From the NCBI GenBank assembly GCA_944320305.1, contig CALUGW010000040.1:1-64000 (forward strand): 64,000 nucleotides of DNA. Reading direction: 5' to 3'. The notes beneath the pieces were generated by a model. That model made no database searches. It was not told where the DNA came from and saw only the letters and a list, made by a program, of their open reading frames with translations. Origin of the DNA: an uncultured Prevotella sp. (GTDB taxonomy: Bacteria > Bacteroidota > Bacteroidia > Bacteroidales > Bacteroidaceae). Made by a program: the position numbers and the translations under genes. Positions 45,908 through 54,934 of the stretch are shown here, in pieces; the stretch's first letter is position 1; each line of letters opens with the position of its first letter.

Positions 45908-46603
45908 TCACAATATCATTGCAAACAACGACGCCCCAACAACAGTCAGAACACCGCTCACCACTATCGACAGACTGCTCGTCGCTCCCTCTATCACCCC
46001 CATTTCCATTGCTTTGGCTGTACCAATTGCGTGCGAACTGCTGCCAATCGCAATGCCTCGGGCTATAGGCTCGTCCACTTTTATCAACTTCAGAAAACGC
46101 TCGGCTGCAATATTTCCAAGAACACCGGTTATGACAATAGACACAACCGTCACAGAAACTATGCCGCCAAGCTCCTCCGAAACACTCATGCCAATAGCTG
46201 TCGTAATGGACTTAGGCAAAAATGTGACATAAGCAACATGCGTAAAGCCAAACATAACGGCCAGCAGAAGAACTGTTGCCATGCTTGACAGTGCCCCGCC
46301 GACAATCCCGCAGACTATCGCCTTGCTGTTCTTTTTCAGAACTTCCATCTGTTGGTAAAGTGGAACAGCCAGGCATACTGTAGCCGGTGTGAGCAGATAG
46401 CTAAGCCATGAGGCGCCTTTTTCATAGTCTGCATAGTCAATATCAAACAACACCAGGAACAATATCACAAAGACAATTGAGACAAGCAGCGGATTCAAAA
46501 AGCTCAACCCGGTCTTGCGGCGCAGCCAGACGCCGACGGCGTAGGCAAGCAGACTGACACAGACCCCAAAGTAAACAGAGTCTTGAAAAAAAGCAGCTGT
46601 CAT
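45908..46603 (-). CDS. lrgB: LrgB/CidB family membrane protein
   Basis: An integral membrane protein of 231 residues with about seven helices. FLPKSITTAIGMSVSEELGG and RGIAIGSSSHAIGTAKAMEMG are the LrgB signature segments. LrgAB pairs act as holin-like murein hydrolase regulators in Firmicutes and as pyruvate or glycolate carriers in other bacteria and plastids. The start overlaps the lrgA stop by 4 nt. Confidence 0.94.
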   Translation of the reverse strand: MTAAFFQDSVYFGVCVSLLAYAVGVWLRRKTGLSFLNPLLVSIVFVILFLVLFDIDYADYEKGASWLSYLLTPATVCLAVPLYQQMEVLKKNSKAIVCGIVGGALSSMATVLLLAVMFGFTHVAYVTFLPKSITTAIGMSVSEELGGIVSVTVVSIVITGVLGNIAAERFLKLIKVDEPIARGIAIGSSSHAIGTAKAMEMGVIEGATSSLSIVVSGVLTVVGASLFAMIL

Positions 46604-46956
46604 TTTCTTCTCCTTTCTTTTCTAATTATTTTTTGTGTCAGCAATCCGGCAACAGCCATGACCACAAACGTGGTGATCACCGTCATGGCAATGTAAGAAG
46701 CCCAGTGACCGGATATGGCGCTCCACGAGTCCAACAAGCCGACAGCCGCCGGAATGAACATCACAGGCATAACCGCAATGAGAAATGTGCTCGTCTCGCT
46801 CACATCTTTCACCTTTACCCACCCTTTTGACAACGCAACAAACAACAGCACAATGCCATATATGCTTGCCGGAACAGGCAGCGGAAGCAGCGCACGGCAC
46901 AACTCACCCAAAAACGAAAAGCCGAGAATTATCAAAAACTGAACAATATACTTCAT
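46600..46956 (-). CDS. lrgA: LrgA/CidA family membrane protein
   Basis: A four-helix membrane protein of 118 residues: FLIILGFSFLGELCRALLPL, PASIYGIVLLFVAL, the conserved TFLIAVMPVMFIPAAVGLLD, and a last helix before the basic tail QKIIRKERRRK. It works with LrgB, encoded directly after it. It lies 15 bp after the cytidylate-kinase-like gene, so all three are probably one transcript. Confidence 0.94.
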   Translation of the reverse strand: MKYIVQFLIILGFSFLGELCRALLPLPVPASIYGIVLLFVALSKGWVKVKDVSETSTFLIAVMPVMFIPAAVGLLDSWSAISGHWASYIAMTVITTFVVMAVAGLLTQKIIRKERRRK

Positions 46957-46971
46957 CTTTCCGCCTGCACA

Positions 46972-47547
46972 TCATTTCACACCAACACTGTCAATGTAAC
47001 GCTCTATAAGCTCAACCGATTTTTGACACCCCAGCCGCAAACTGTCGAAGCACAAATCATAATCACAGGAATTGCCCCACTGCAGATGGGTGTAATACTT
47101 GTGATACCTCACACGGCTGTTGTCCATGTCGCGCACGAAGTCTTTTGCCTCCGCCAATGGAACGCGACGCTCGGCAGCTATGACCTTTATGCGTTCCGAC
47201 TCTCTTCCGCTCAGAAAGACCGAGACAAGGTCAGGCCTGCGGCGGAAGATGTAATTGCCGCAACGGCCAATGATAATGCAATCACGACGGCCAATCATTT
47301 CCGACAGCACATCAAGCGCCTTGCTGTGCAACGGTCCCTCATCAGCGCCTAATGCGGAAATTGCAAAGAGAAGCTCGTCAACAGGACGTTCCTCGAAGAA
47401 GTCGTCCAACTCTTCAAGAACGCCACATTCCGAAGCCATGTCCTTAAGACTTTTGCGCGTATAGAAAGGAACGCCATAATCAGCAGAAAGCATCTTGCCG
47501 ATGTCGATAGCACCGCATCCGCACTGCCTTGCAATTGTAATAATCAT
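46972..47547 (-). CDS. Cytidylate kinase-like protein
   Basis: A protein of 191 residues of the cytidylate-kinase-like family. MIITIARQCGCGAIDIGKML is a P-loop variant with GCGAIDIG in place of a full GxxGxGKS, as is usual in this family. IIGRCGNYIFRRRP and RVRYHKYYTHLQWGNSCDYDLC are later conserved blocks. It lacks the Lys of a normal Walker A, so nucleotide kinase activity is uncertain. It leads a transcript with lrgA and lrgB. ATG 47547 is preferred to 13 upstream codons that overlap the promoter. Confidence 0.88.
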   Translation of the reverse strand: MIITIARQCGCGAIDIGKMLSADYGVPFYTRKSLKDMASECGVLEELDDFFEERPVDELLFAISALGADEGPLHSKALDVLSEMIGRRDCIIIGRCGNYIFRRRPDLVSVFLSGRESERIKVIAAERRVPLAEAKDFVRDMDNSRVRYHKYYTHLQWGNSCDYDLCFDSLRLGCQKSVELIERYIDSVGVK

Positions 47548-47574
47548 AAAAAGAACTGTTTTGAAAAACGGCTG

Positions 47575-47607
47575 CAAAGGTAACAATAAATTATAAAAAA
47601 GCCCAAA
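47575..47607 (-). promoter_or_regulatory. Promoter of the cytidylate kinase-like/lrgAB operon
   Basis: On the minus strand TTTG (47607-47604), 21 bp, TACCTTTG (47582-47575), 27 bp before the start codon. Confidence 0.7.
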
Positions 47608-47709
47608 AACAAAGCGTTTTTATCAACTCCTCGCCAACAATTATCACATAAGGTTAAACGGTTACAGTCCGACACCTTCCATGCCAGAAATTAATACAAC
47701 ACAAACAAT

Positions 47710-48152
47710 CGGGTCTGTCAGAAAAGCCGGTTGCGCCTTAGCGGCTGTTTTCCAAAGCCGAATGAGGCTCCATGCCATGGCTAATGGACAAAAGGTTTGG
47801 GAGAAGCTCGTGCCTTCGGCAGAGTGCGTCCACTTCACAAAAAGGACAACCAAAGACGTGGAGCGGCACGAGACACGATGTAAAACGGGGCATATTGCAT
47901 TCTAAAACGGGTCGTTTCGGCGTGCAATACAGGCCGTATTGCACGCCAAAACGGCCTATTTTGATTTAAAACCAAATAGCGTCAAAACTGCTGCGAATCG
48001 ACGGGAAAATAGCGCCTTGCCGCCAAGAGTGCAATCAAAAGGCATTCGTCTGCTTACGATTTTCGAGTGTTGCCGCAATGGGTAAAATCGAGACAACTCG
48101 CGGTCATGCTCCGATTTCGAACAATCCTCCGCAACAACGTCTTCGGACAGCC
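47710..48152. repeat. Dispersed element, copy D (inverted relative to copy A)
   Basis: About 440 bp matching 5398-5836 after inversion, including blocks such as GATTTTACCCATTGCGG and CCTTTTTGTGAAGT and the same central array. Similarity by eye is roughly two-thirds to three-quarters; I did not compute it. The inverted terminal repeat of copy A is recognisable only at the 47715 end. It fills the gap between the cytidylate-kinase-like gene and the DUF1573 gene. Confidence 0.7.
47882..47969. repeat. 22-bp palindromic array D (4 units)
   Basis: Units start at 47882, 47904, 47926 and 47948. A perfect hairpin, GGCGTGCAATAC (47919-47930) with GTATTGCACGCC (47936-47947), has a 5-base loop AGGCC. Relative to array A both arms changed together (AAAAC/GTTTT there, AATAC/GTATT here). 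Confidence 0.8.
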
Positions 48153-48265
48153 TCCAACAATCACGAATCAAAGCAAAACAAAGAACCGACGCTTGCAGGA
48201 GAGCAGACTTTTCCTTTCCTTCAAGCGCCGGGGCTGGCTGTCTGGCACACGGATGCCCGTATGCG

Positions 48266-48673
48266 CTATTTCTTCGCTTCCTCCATGTCGCCTTCTATAT
48301 AAAGGCGCGTCATCTCCACAACGCCATTTGTGCGGATTGTTATTGATTTCTTGAAATGGCCCGGAAAGCGGCCTGCACCGTTATACGTAACCTTGATTTG
48401 GCCTTTCTGTCCTGGCATGACAGGTGTTTTTGTATACTGCGGCACTGTACAGCCGCAACTGGCCACCGCCTGATTGATTATCAACGGCGTCGAGCCAACA
48501 TTTGTATACGTGAAAACACACGACTGCTTGGGTGATGACTCGGAGAACTTGCCAAAATTGTGAGTTGTCTTGTCAAACTTGATTTCCGCCTTTTTCTTAT
48601 CGCCTGCTGACTGAGCCACAGCGAGAGTCAGACCGCAGACAAGCATAACCGCCAAAAGAAAGATTTTTTTCAT
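48266..48673 (-). CDS. DUF1573 domain secreted protein
   Basis: A secreted protein of 135 residues. MKKIFLLAVMLVCGLTLAVA is a signal peptide. The mature part has the immunoglobulin-like DUF1573 block: FDKTTHNFGKFSESSPKQ, CVFTYTNVGSTPLIINQAVA, SCGCTVPQYTK and IKVTYNGAGRFPGHFKKSI. The family is abundant in Bacteroidetes without a set function. ATG 48673 is where the signal starts. A -7-like TAATTTTG is at 48708-48701 on the minus strand. Confidence 0.92.
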   Translation of the reverse strand: MKKIFLLAVMLVCGLTLAVAQSAGDKKKAEIKFDKTTHNFGKFSESSPKQSCVFTYTNVGSTPLIINQAVASCGCTVPQYTKTPVMPGQKGQIKVTYNGAGRFPGHFKKSITIRTNGVVEMTRLYIEGDMEEAKK

Positions 48674-49186
48674 AACCGTGTCTATTTTATAAAGTCTGCG
48701 CAAAATTACCCCATTTCCGCCATTATTGTATGTTTCACAACAGATATTTCATATAAATTAACTCATAGCAGCAAATAAATACATTTCCGGCTTTCAAAAC
48801 AGCTCATGAAAGTTCTGGATAAAATTCCCATTTTTGCAGACTAAAACTATCATATAATCAGCATAGCAAATCATTCTTTTTCAATTGGTTATGTGGCATC
48901 TTCTATATTAACACTTTCAATATGTAAATGTGTTTATAGCACTCCCAACAGCGATTAATACTTATCATAATGATTGGATTTGAAAGTGCTGTCCGTATTC
49001 GCTAAAAGCATAATTGTTGCAGTTTGCACAAAACCGCCCATCGATATGAATATTTCTATATGTTGTTTCATTTTGTCAGAATTTGTTGGCAATTACGATA
49101 ATTATCACTAAATTTGCAGAGATAATATTGCAAGATAATAAACTGCCGTCCCTAAATATAGGGGCTGATTTAATTGATTTATAAAA
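48674..49186. other. AT-rich gap of 513 bp upstream of thrA
   Basis: No gene is seen. Near thrA lies TAAATTTG (49109-49116) with TTGG 19 bp before it, a probable thrA promoter with a leader of about 65 nt. An inverted repeat CACTTTCAA/TTGAAAGTG (48912-48920/48980-48988) lies further upstream, before that promoter. I find no Thr- or Ile-rich leader peptide. Confidence 0.5.
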
Positions 49187-51616
49187 ATGAAGGTACTGAA
49201 ATTCGGGGGTACGTCCGTTGGTTCGGAAGAAAGCATACTGAGTTTAAAAAGAATTGTTGAGGCAGAAAGCGACAATGTCATCGTCGTTGTAAGTGCACTT
49301 GGAGGAATTACAGACAAATTGTTGTCAACCTCAAAACTTGCAGCCGACGGCAATGAGCAATATATTTCAGAATTGGATGTAATTGTGCAGCGCCATCACG
49401 CCATGGTGGACTCTGTGATTAAGGACAGAGAAAGCCATAAGAAACTGTCAGCTGCCATTGACGCCCTACTCGACCAACTTCGCTCTATATATTATGGTGT
49501 GTACTTGATTCGCGACTTGAGCTTGAAGACTGTCGCTGCCATTGTCAGTTATGGTGAACGGCTGAGTTCTTTAATTGTTGCCGAGCTGATAGGCAATGCA
49601 ACGCTGTATGATGCCCGCGAATTTATAAAAACAGAAAAGAAGCACAACAAGCACATTCTCGACAGTGAGCTGAGCCAGAAGCTGGTGTTTGATGCTTTTT
49701 CTCCGATGCCGCGGAGGGCTGTTGTGCCCGGATTCATAAGCTCAGACAAGCATTCCGGTGAAACGACGAACTTGGGGCGTGGCGGAAGTGATTACACCGC
49801 AGCTATCATTGCCGCCGCACTGAATGCAGAGGTATTGGAGATTTGGACAGATGTTGACGGTTTTATGACTGCCGACCCCAAAGTCATACGCACAGCTTAC
49901 ACAATAAATGAGCTGAGTTATGTTGAGGCAATGGAGCTTTGCAACTTCGGCGCCAAGGTGATTTATCCTCCAACGATTTATCCTGTATGTGTTAAGAACA
50001 TCCCCATCAGAGTAAAGAACACGTTCAACCCCAACGGTTCGGGCACAATAATCAAAAGCGAGGTGACCAACGACCGCAAGCCCATTAAAGGTATCTCAAG
50101 CATCAAGGGCACAACACTCATCACTGTCACGGGTCTGTCGATGGTCGGCGTCATCGGCGTCAACCGCCGCATCTTCACAGCCCTGGCAGACAATGGAATC
50201 TCTGTTTTTATGGTGTCGCAGGCCTCTTCGGAAAATTCCACGTCAATCGGAGTCCGCGATGAAGACGCCGATGAAGCCGTAAATGTGCTCAATCATGAGT
50301 TTGCAAAGGAAATCGAGACCGGCGCCATGTTCCCGATGCACGCCGAGAGCGGGCTGGCCACAATCGCCATTGTGGGTGAGAACATGAAGCACACCCCCGG
50401 CATTGCAGGAAAACTCTTCGGAACTTTGGGCCGGAGCGGCATCAGTGTGATTGCGTGCGCCCAAGGTGCGTCGGAGACGAACATATCTTTTGTTGTCGAT
50501 TCCCGCTTGCTGCGCAAGTCGCTCAACGTGCTTCACGACTCATTTTTCCTCAGCGAGTACAATGTTCTCAACCTGTTTGTCTGCGGAATCGGCACCGTCG
50601 GCGGAAATCTTATCGAACAGATACGCCAGCAATATGAGGAACTCAAGCAGACACGCAGGCTCAAACTGAATGTCGTTGGAATAGCCAACAGCACCAAGGC
50701 GATTTTCTCTCGCGATGGCATAAATCTCTCAACGTACAGAGCACAACTTGAAGATGCTGCGGAAAGTGACATCTGTCATTTGCGTGATGAAGTTATCGGA
50801 ATGAACATCTTCAACAGTGTGTTCGTGGATTGCACTGCAAGCAGCGAGGTGGCAGGTCTTTACCAGACGTTTCTTGAGCACAACATATCCGTTGTTGCAG
50901 CCAACAAAGTGGCCGCGTCGAGCGACTATGAAAGCTATGCCTTGCTTAAGGAGACGGCATTGCGGCGCGGCGTGAAATTTCTTTTTGAAACCAATGTGGG
51001 AGCTGGTCTGCCGATTATCGGAACTATCAATGACCTTCGCTCGTCGGGCGACAGAATTTTGAAGATAGAGGCAGTACTGAGCGGAACGCTGAACTTCATT
51101 TTCAATGAGATTTCTGCCACAGTTCCTTTCTCCGAGACTGTGCGTATGGCCAAGGAGCAAGGTTTCAGTGAGCCTGACCCGCGCATAGACCTGAGCGGAA
51201 AAGATGTTATAAGAAAGCTCGTTATTCTGACACGTGAGGCTGGTTACAAAGTTGAACAGGACGACGTGGAGAAACATCTGTTCATTCCAGACAGATTGTT
51301 CAAGGGCAGCATAGAAGACTTCTGGCGGGAGTTGCCGTCACTTGACGCAGAGTTCGAACGCAAGCGCAAGACCATGGAGGCTGAGCACAAGAGGTGGCGT
51401 TTTGTGGCAAAAATGGACCGCGGGGCGACCAGCGTGTCACTTGAGGCGGTCTCTGCCAATCACCCGTTCTACCGCCTTGAAGGGTCCAACAACATAATCC
51501 TGCTGACCACAGAGCGTTACCGGGAATATCCGATGCTCATCCAGGGCTATGGAGCCGGTGCTGAAGTCACGGCGGCCGGAGTGTTCGCAAACATCATGTC
51601 CATCGCCAATATTTAA
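49187..51616 (+). CDS. thrA: Bifunctional aspartokinase / homoserine dehydrogenase
   Basis: A fused enzyme of 809 residues for the first and third steps from aspartate to threonine. The kinase starts KFGGTSVGSEES at residues 5-16 and has TNLGRGGSDYTAAI near 198. Two ACT domains lie at about 300-450 and are the likely site of threonine feedback. The dehydrogenase starts with FVCGIGTVGGNLIEQI near 463 and has NKVAASSDYE and the GAGLPIIGTINDL motif. It is followed after 44 bp by the mutase-type gene and then thrC. Confidence 0.96.
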   Translation: MKVLKFGGTSVGSEESILSLKRIVEAESDNVIVVVSALGGITDKLLSTSKLAADGNEQYISELDVIVQRHHAMVDSVIKDRESHKKLSAAIDALLDQLRSIYYGVYLIRDLSLKTVAAIVSYGERLSSLIVAELIGNATLYDAREFIKTEKKHNKHILDSELSQKLVFDAFSPMPRRAVVPGFISSDKHSGETTNLGRGGSDYTAAIIAAALNAEVLEIWTDVDGFMTADPKVIRTAYTINELSYVEAMELCNFGAKVIYPPTIYPVCVKNIPIRVKNTFNPNGSGTIIKSEVTNDRKPIKGISSIKGTTLITVTGLSMVGVIGVNRRIFTALADNGISVFMVSQASSENSTSIGVRDEDADEAVNVLNHEFAKEIETGAMFPMHAESGLATIAIVGENMKHTPGIAGKLFGTLGRSGISVIACAQGASETNISFVVDSRLLRKSLNVLHDSFFLSEYNVLNLFVCGIGTVGGNLIEQIRQQYEELKQTRRLKLNVVGIANSTKAIFSRDGINLSTYRAQLEDAAESDICHLRDEVIGMNIFNSVFVDCTASSEVAGLYQTFLEHNISVVAANKVAASSDYESYALLKETALRRGVKFLFETNVGAGLPIIGTINDLRSSGDRILKIEAVLSGTLNFIFNEISATVPFSETVRMAKEQGFSEPDPRIDLSGKDVIRKLVILTREAGYKVEQDDVEKHLFIPDRLFKGSIEDFWRELPSLDAEFERKRKTMEAEHKRWRFVAKMDRGATSVSLEAVSANHPFYRLEGSNNIILLTTERYREYPMLIQGYGAGAEVTAAGVFANIMSIANI

Positions 51617-51660
51617 ATCACTGGCTTGTGGGGCAATATTTTTTACACATTAAATAATAT

Positions 51661-52893
51661 ATGAAACACATCATAATCCTTGGCGACGGCATGGCCGACC
51701 ACCCGGTGGAGCGTCTTGGAGGCAAGACCCCAATGCAATATGCCGCCACTCCCTATATGGACACTATCGCCCGTGCAGGCCGGTGCGGGCGTCTGTGCAC
51801 AATCCCCGCAGGATTCATGCCGGGCAGCGAGGTGGCCAACACCGCTATTCTCGGTTACGATCTGAACAGCGTTTATGAGGGGCGCGGGCCGCTTGAGGCC
51901 GCCAGCATAGGCTATGAGATGCGTCCTGGAGACATGGCCGCCAGGTGCAACATCATCACAATTGGCAACGGACTGATAAAAAATCATCATGGAGGCCACC
52001 TGACAACGGCCGAAGGCGAGGTGCTTGTGAATTTTCTGAACGAGAAACTGGGCAACGACAGGGTGCGTTTTGTCACCGGCATTCAGTATCGCCACTTGCT
52101 GATAGTCCGTGGCGGCAACAAGCACATTGTGTGCGCCCCGCCGCACGACCACCCCAATGAGCCGTGGCACGACCTGCTGATAAAGCCGGAAGAAGGAGAC
52201 TATGGTGACGACGACAGCGGCAGAATGTCGGCGGAAGAGACGGCTGGACTGCTCAATGAGCTGATTCTGAAATCGCAAGAGCTGCTTGCCTCCCATCCTT
52301 TCAACCGCGACCGGGCAGAGAAAGCAAATTCCATCTGGCCGTGGAGTCCAGGTTACAGGCCATCGATGAAGCATCTCTCAGAAATGTTTCCGCAGATAAA
52401 AAGCGGCTCGGTTATCTCTGCCGTCGATCTGATCCGTGGCATCGGCCATTATGCCGGACTCAGAAATATAATTGTTCCCGGTGCTACCGGACTGGCAGAC
52501 ACCAATTATGAAGGCAAGGCAAGAGCCGCTATCGAGGCGCTGAAAACAGATGATTTTGTATTCCTGCACCTTGAGGCAAGCGATGAGGCTGGCCATGACG
52601 GCGATTTGGATCTCAAGATTAAGACCATCGAATACCTCGACAGCCGCATTGTAGGGCCTATTTACAATGAGCTGCAGACGTGGGATGAACCTGTCTGCAT
52701 GGCCATTCTGCCAGACCACCCCACCCCCGTCGAAATCAGGACACACGTGGACGAGCCTGTGCCGTTCGCCATCTTCCACAAGGGAATCAAGCCCGATGGC
52801 GTCACAACATTCGACGAGGCAAGTTGTGTGAGCGGAAGCTACGGCCTGCTTCACCTCGAAGAATTTATGAAAGTGTTTATGGACATCAAGTGA
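51661..52893 (+). CDS. apgM: Cofactor-independent phosphoglycerate mutase family; likely homoserine kinase
   Basis: An alkaline-phosphatase-superfamily protein of 410 residues. IILGDGMADHPVERLGGKTP begins the metal-binding core; PGSEVANTAILGYD holds the Ser; HLEASDEAGHDGDLDLK and ILPDHPTPVEIRTH hold later metal ligands. By sequence it is an archaeal-type phosphoglycerate mutase. Its position between thrA and thrC, with no thrB in the cluster, and published mutant-fitness work on the Bacteroides thetaiotaomicron homologue point to homoserine kinase activity. The family call is firm; the kinase role is inference from context and that precedent. Confidence 0.88.
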   Translation: MKHIIILGDGMADHPVERLGGKTPMQYAATPYMDTIARAGRCGRLCTIPAGFMPGSEVANTAILGYDLNSVYEGRGPLEAASIGYEMRPGDMAARCNIITIGNGLIKNHHGGHLTTAEGEVLVNFLNEKLGNDRVRFVTGIQYRHLLIVRGGNKHIVCAPPHDHPNEPWHDLLIKPEEGDYGDDDSGRMSAEETAGLLNELILKSQELLASHPFNRDRAEKANSIWPWSPGYRPSMKHLSEMFPQIKSGSVISAVDLIRGIGHYAGLRNIIVPGATGLADTNYEGKARAAIEALKTDDFVFLHLEASDEAGHDGDLDLKIKTIEYLDSRIVGPIYNELQTWDEPVCMAILPDHPTPVEIRTHVDEPVPFAIFHKGIKPDGVTTFDEASCVSGSYGLLHLEEFMKVFMDIK

Positions 52894-52911
52894 AATTAAC
52901 AGAAAGAAGAA

Positions 52912-54213
52912 ATGAAATATTACAGCACAAACGGGAAAGCGCCTCTTGCGACGCTTGAAGAAGCGGTGGTCAACGGGCTTGCGCCAGACAGAGGGCTTTA
53001 TATGCCGGAGCGGATAAAGAAGCTTCCTGCCGATTTTTTTGAGGATATAGACCGTATGTCGTTCCAAGACATTGCCTGCACGGTAGCCCAGGCCTATTTC
53101 GGCGAAGACATTGAGAGCGGTGAGCTTGAGCGCATCGTCAGGTCAACGCTGGCGTTCGATTGCCCGGTTGTACCCGTCTGCGACGGCATTTCCAGCCTTG
53201 AGCTGTTCCACGGCCCCACCCTTGCGTTCAAAGATGTCGGTGCAAGGTTTATGGCACGGTTGCTCCAGCACTTCATCAAGTCAGGCAGCGGCGGCACTGT
53301 CAATGTGCTTGTGGCGACAAGCGGCGACACAGGCTCTGCCGTTGCCAACGGCTTTCTCGGCGTTGACGGAATCCATGTTTACGTGCTTTATCCCAAAGGC
53401 AAGGTCAGCAAGATACAGGAAAGCCAGTTCACCACGCTCGGACAGAACATAACAGCACTCGAGGTTGACGGCTCTTTTGACGATTGCCAGGCGTTGGTCA
53501 AAAGCGCGTTCATGGACTCACAGCTGAACAGTCATATGCGCCTCACCTCGGCCAACTCCATCAATGTGGCCCGCTTCCTGCCGCAATCGTTTTACTATTT
53601 CAACGCCTACGCCCGCATGAAAGAGCGCGGTGCAGCCGGACGACTTGTGGTCTGCGTGCCGAGTGGCAATTTCGGCAATCTCACAGCCGGCCTTTTCGCA
53701 CGCGAGATGGGATTGCCTGTCGAACGGTTTATAGCGGCCAACAACGCGAACGATGTGTTCTGTCAGTATCTTTCCACCGGCATTTACTCCCCGCGCCCCA
53801 GCATCCGCACCGTGGCCAACGCCATGGACGTGGGCGATCCGAGCAATTTTGCACGCATTCTTGACCTCTATGGAAACAGCCACGACAAGATAGCGGCCTC
53901 AATAAGTGGGGCTGCTTATGACGACAGCCGGATATTGCGCACCATCAGTGAGTGCCACGCCGCCACCGGCTACGTGCTCGATCCTCATGGGGCCTGCGCT
54001 TATCAGGCTCTGGCTGACGGCCTGCGCGATGGAGAGGCCGGCGTGTTCCTCGAAACCGCCCACCCCGCCAAATTCAAGGAAACTGTCGAAAGTGCCGTCG
54101 GCGCATCCATTGATATGCCACAACGTCTGCAGGAATTTGCCTCCAGGCAGAAACAAACTGTAGAAATGACAAGCAGCTTCAATGATTTTAAAGAATATCT
54201 GATGGGTGAATGA
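52912..54213 (+). CDS. thrC: Threonine synthase
   Basis: A PLP enzyme of 433 residues that converts O-phosphohomoserine to threonine. MKYYSTNGKAPLATLEEAVV is a typical N-terminus. HGPTLAFKDVGARFMARLL holds the Lys that binds PLP, and VATSGDTGSAVANGF the phosphate-binding loop. It starts 18 bp after the mutase-type gene. The operon ends at a hairpin 28 bp further on. Confidence 0.96.
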   Translation: MKYYSTNGKAPLATLEEAVVNGLAPDRGLYMPERIKKLPADFFEDIDRMSFQDIACTVAQAYFGEDIESGELERIVRSTLAFDCPVVPVCDGISSLELFHGPTLAFKDVGARFMARLLQHFIKSGSGGTVNVLVATSGDTGSAVANGFLGVDGIHVYVLYPKGKVSKIQESQFTTLGQNITALEVDGSFDDCQALVKSAFMDSQLNSHMRLTSANSINVARFLPQSFYYFNAYARMKERGAAGRLVVCVPSGNFGNLTAGLFAREMGLPVERFIAANNANDVFCQYLSTGIYSPRPSIRTVANAMDVGDPSNFARILDLYGNSHDKIAASISGAAYDDSRILRTISECHAATGYVLDPHGACAYQALADGLRDGEAGVFLETAHPAKFKETVESAVGASIDMPQRLQEFASRQKQTVEMTSSFNDFKEYLMGE

Positions 54214-54241
54214 CGCATTGTGCTTGTCTTCATGCCTAACA

Positions 54242-54309
54242 AAAAGCTATCCGGACAGAGGTGTGTGCCGCACAAATTATGGCGGCGCAAAACTGTTCGG
54301 ATAGCTTTT
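54242..54309 (+). terminator. Terminator hairpin of the thr operon
   Basis: AAAAGCTATCCG (54242-54253) pairs with CGGATAGCTTTT (54298-54309) around a 44-base loop. Confidence 0.65.
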
Positions 54310-54514
54310 AAGTGGGATTTTACAAAACCCGCCAAAGGTGAATAAATCTTTCAACTGTTAATTTTGACATTGCAAAGCCTCCGAAATTTCGCGAATTTGA
54401 AAATAAAATCCCTTTGACCGCAAATACGCGAAATATGAGTGTGCAACCGTAACTAATTGGCCTAATTAGACTTATTGGACTAATAAGACTAATTGTGCAA
54501 CTTTTTCAGCCTAC

Positions 54515-54646
54515 AAAACAGCCTGTTTTCAGCCCCTAAACAGCCTGTTTTGCCTTGCAAAAAGTGTCGTTTGGGCTTCCAATATGGCCTATATCGCAAT
54601 GCGAAAAGCCCCATATCGCATCGTGATATGACCCTTTTTACAAAAT
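54515..54646. repeat. 22-bp palindromic array E (6 units)
   Basis: The longest array, with units starting at 54515, 54537, 54559, 54581, 54603 and 54625. Cores include AAAACAGCCTGTTTT and AATATGGCCTATATC. The last unit ends TTTTTACAAAAT, like the last unit of array B. From 54647 to 54870 nothing else is seen; TAACTTTG at 54892-54899 is a probable -7 box for serS. Confidence 0.8.
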
Positions 54647-54934
54647 CAAGCGCCTTTTCCGACATTTTGAGAGGGATGGAAACTGCATTAAGTTTTCTAT
54701 TTCATCGAAAACAAAAGTGTTAAAAATCAAGTGTGCCATTACGCTGGAACAGTTAGAATCCGACATGAAAACCGAATAAAAATGCAGATGCAAGCCGCAA
54801 AGTTAGTCTGCAGTCAAAAAAAGGTAATGGTCATTTCTGTGTGTTAATCAAATTTATACCGGCAATAAGTATTTGTTCGCCTAATTTTATTTAACTTTGC
54901 AGCAAAATAACAATTAGTAAAAAACAGACAGAAT

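Noticed and set aside
48912-48988. Threonine attenuator before thrA
   Set aside because: The inverted repeat lies before the likely promoter, has no T run and no leader peptide rich in Thr or Ile.
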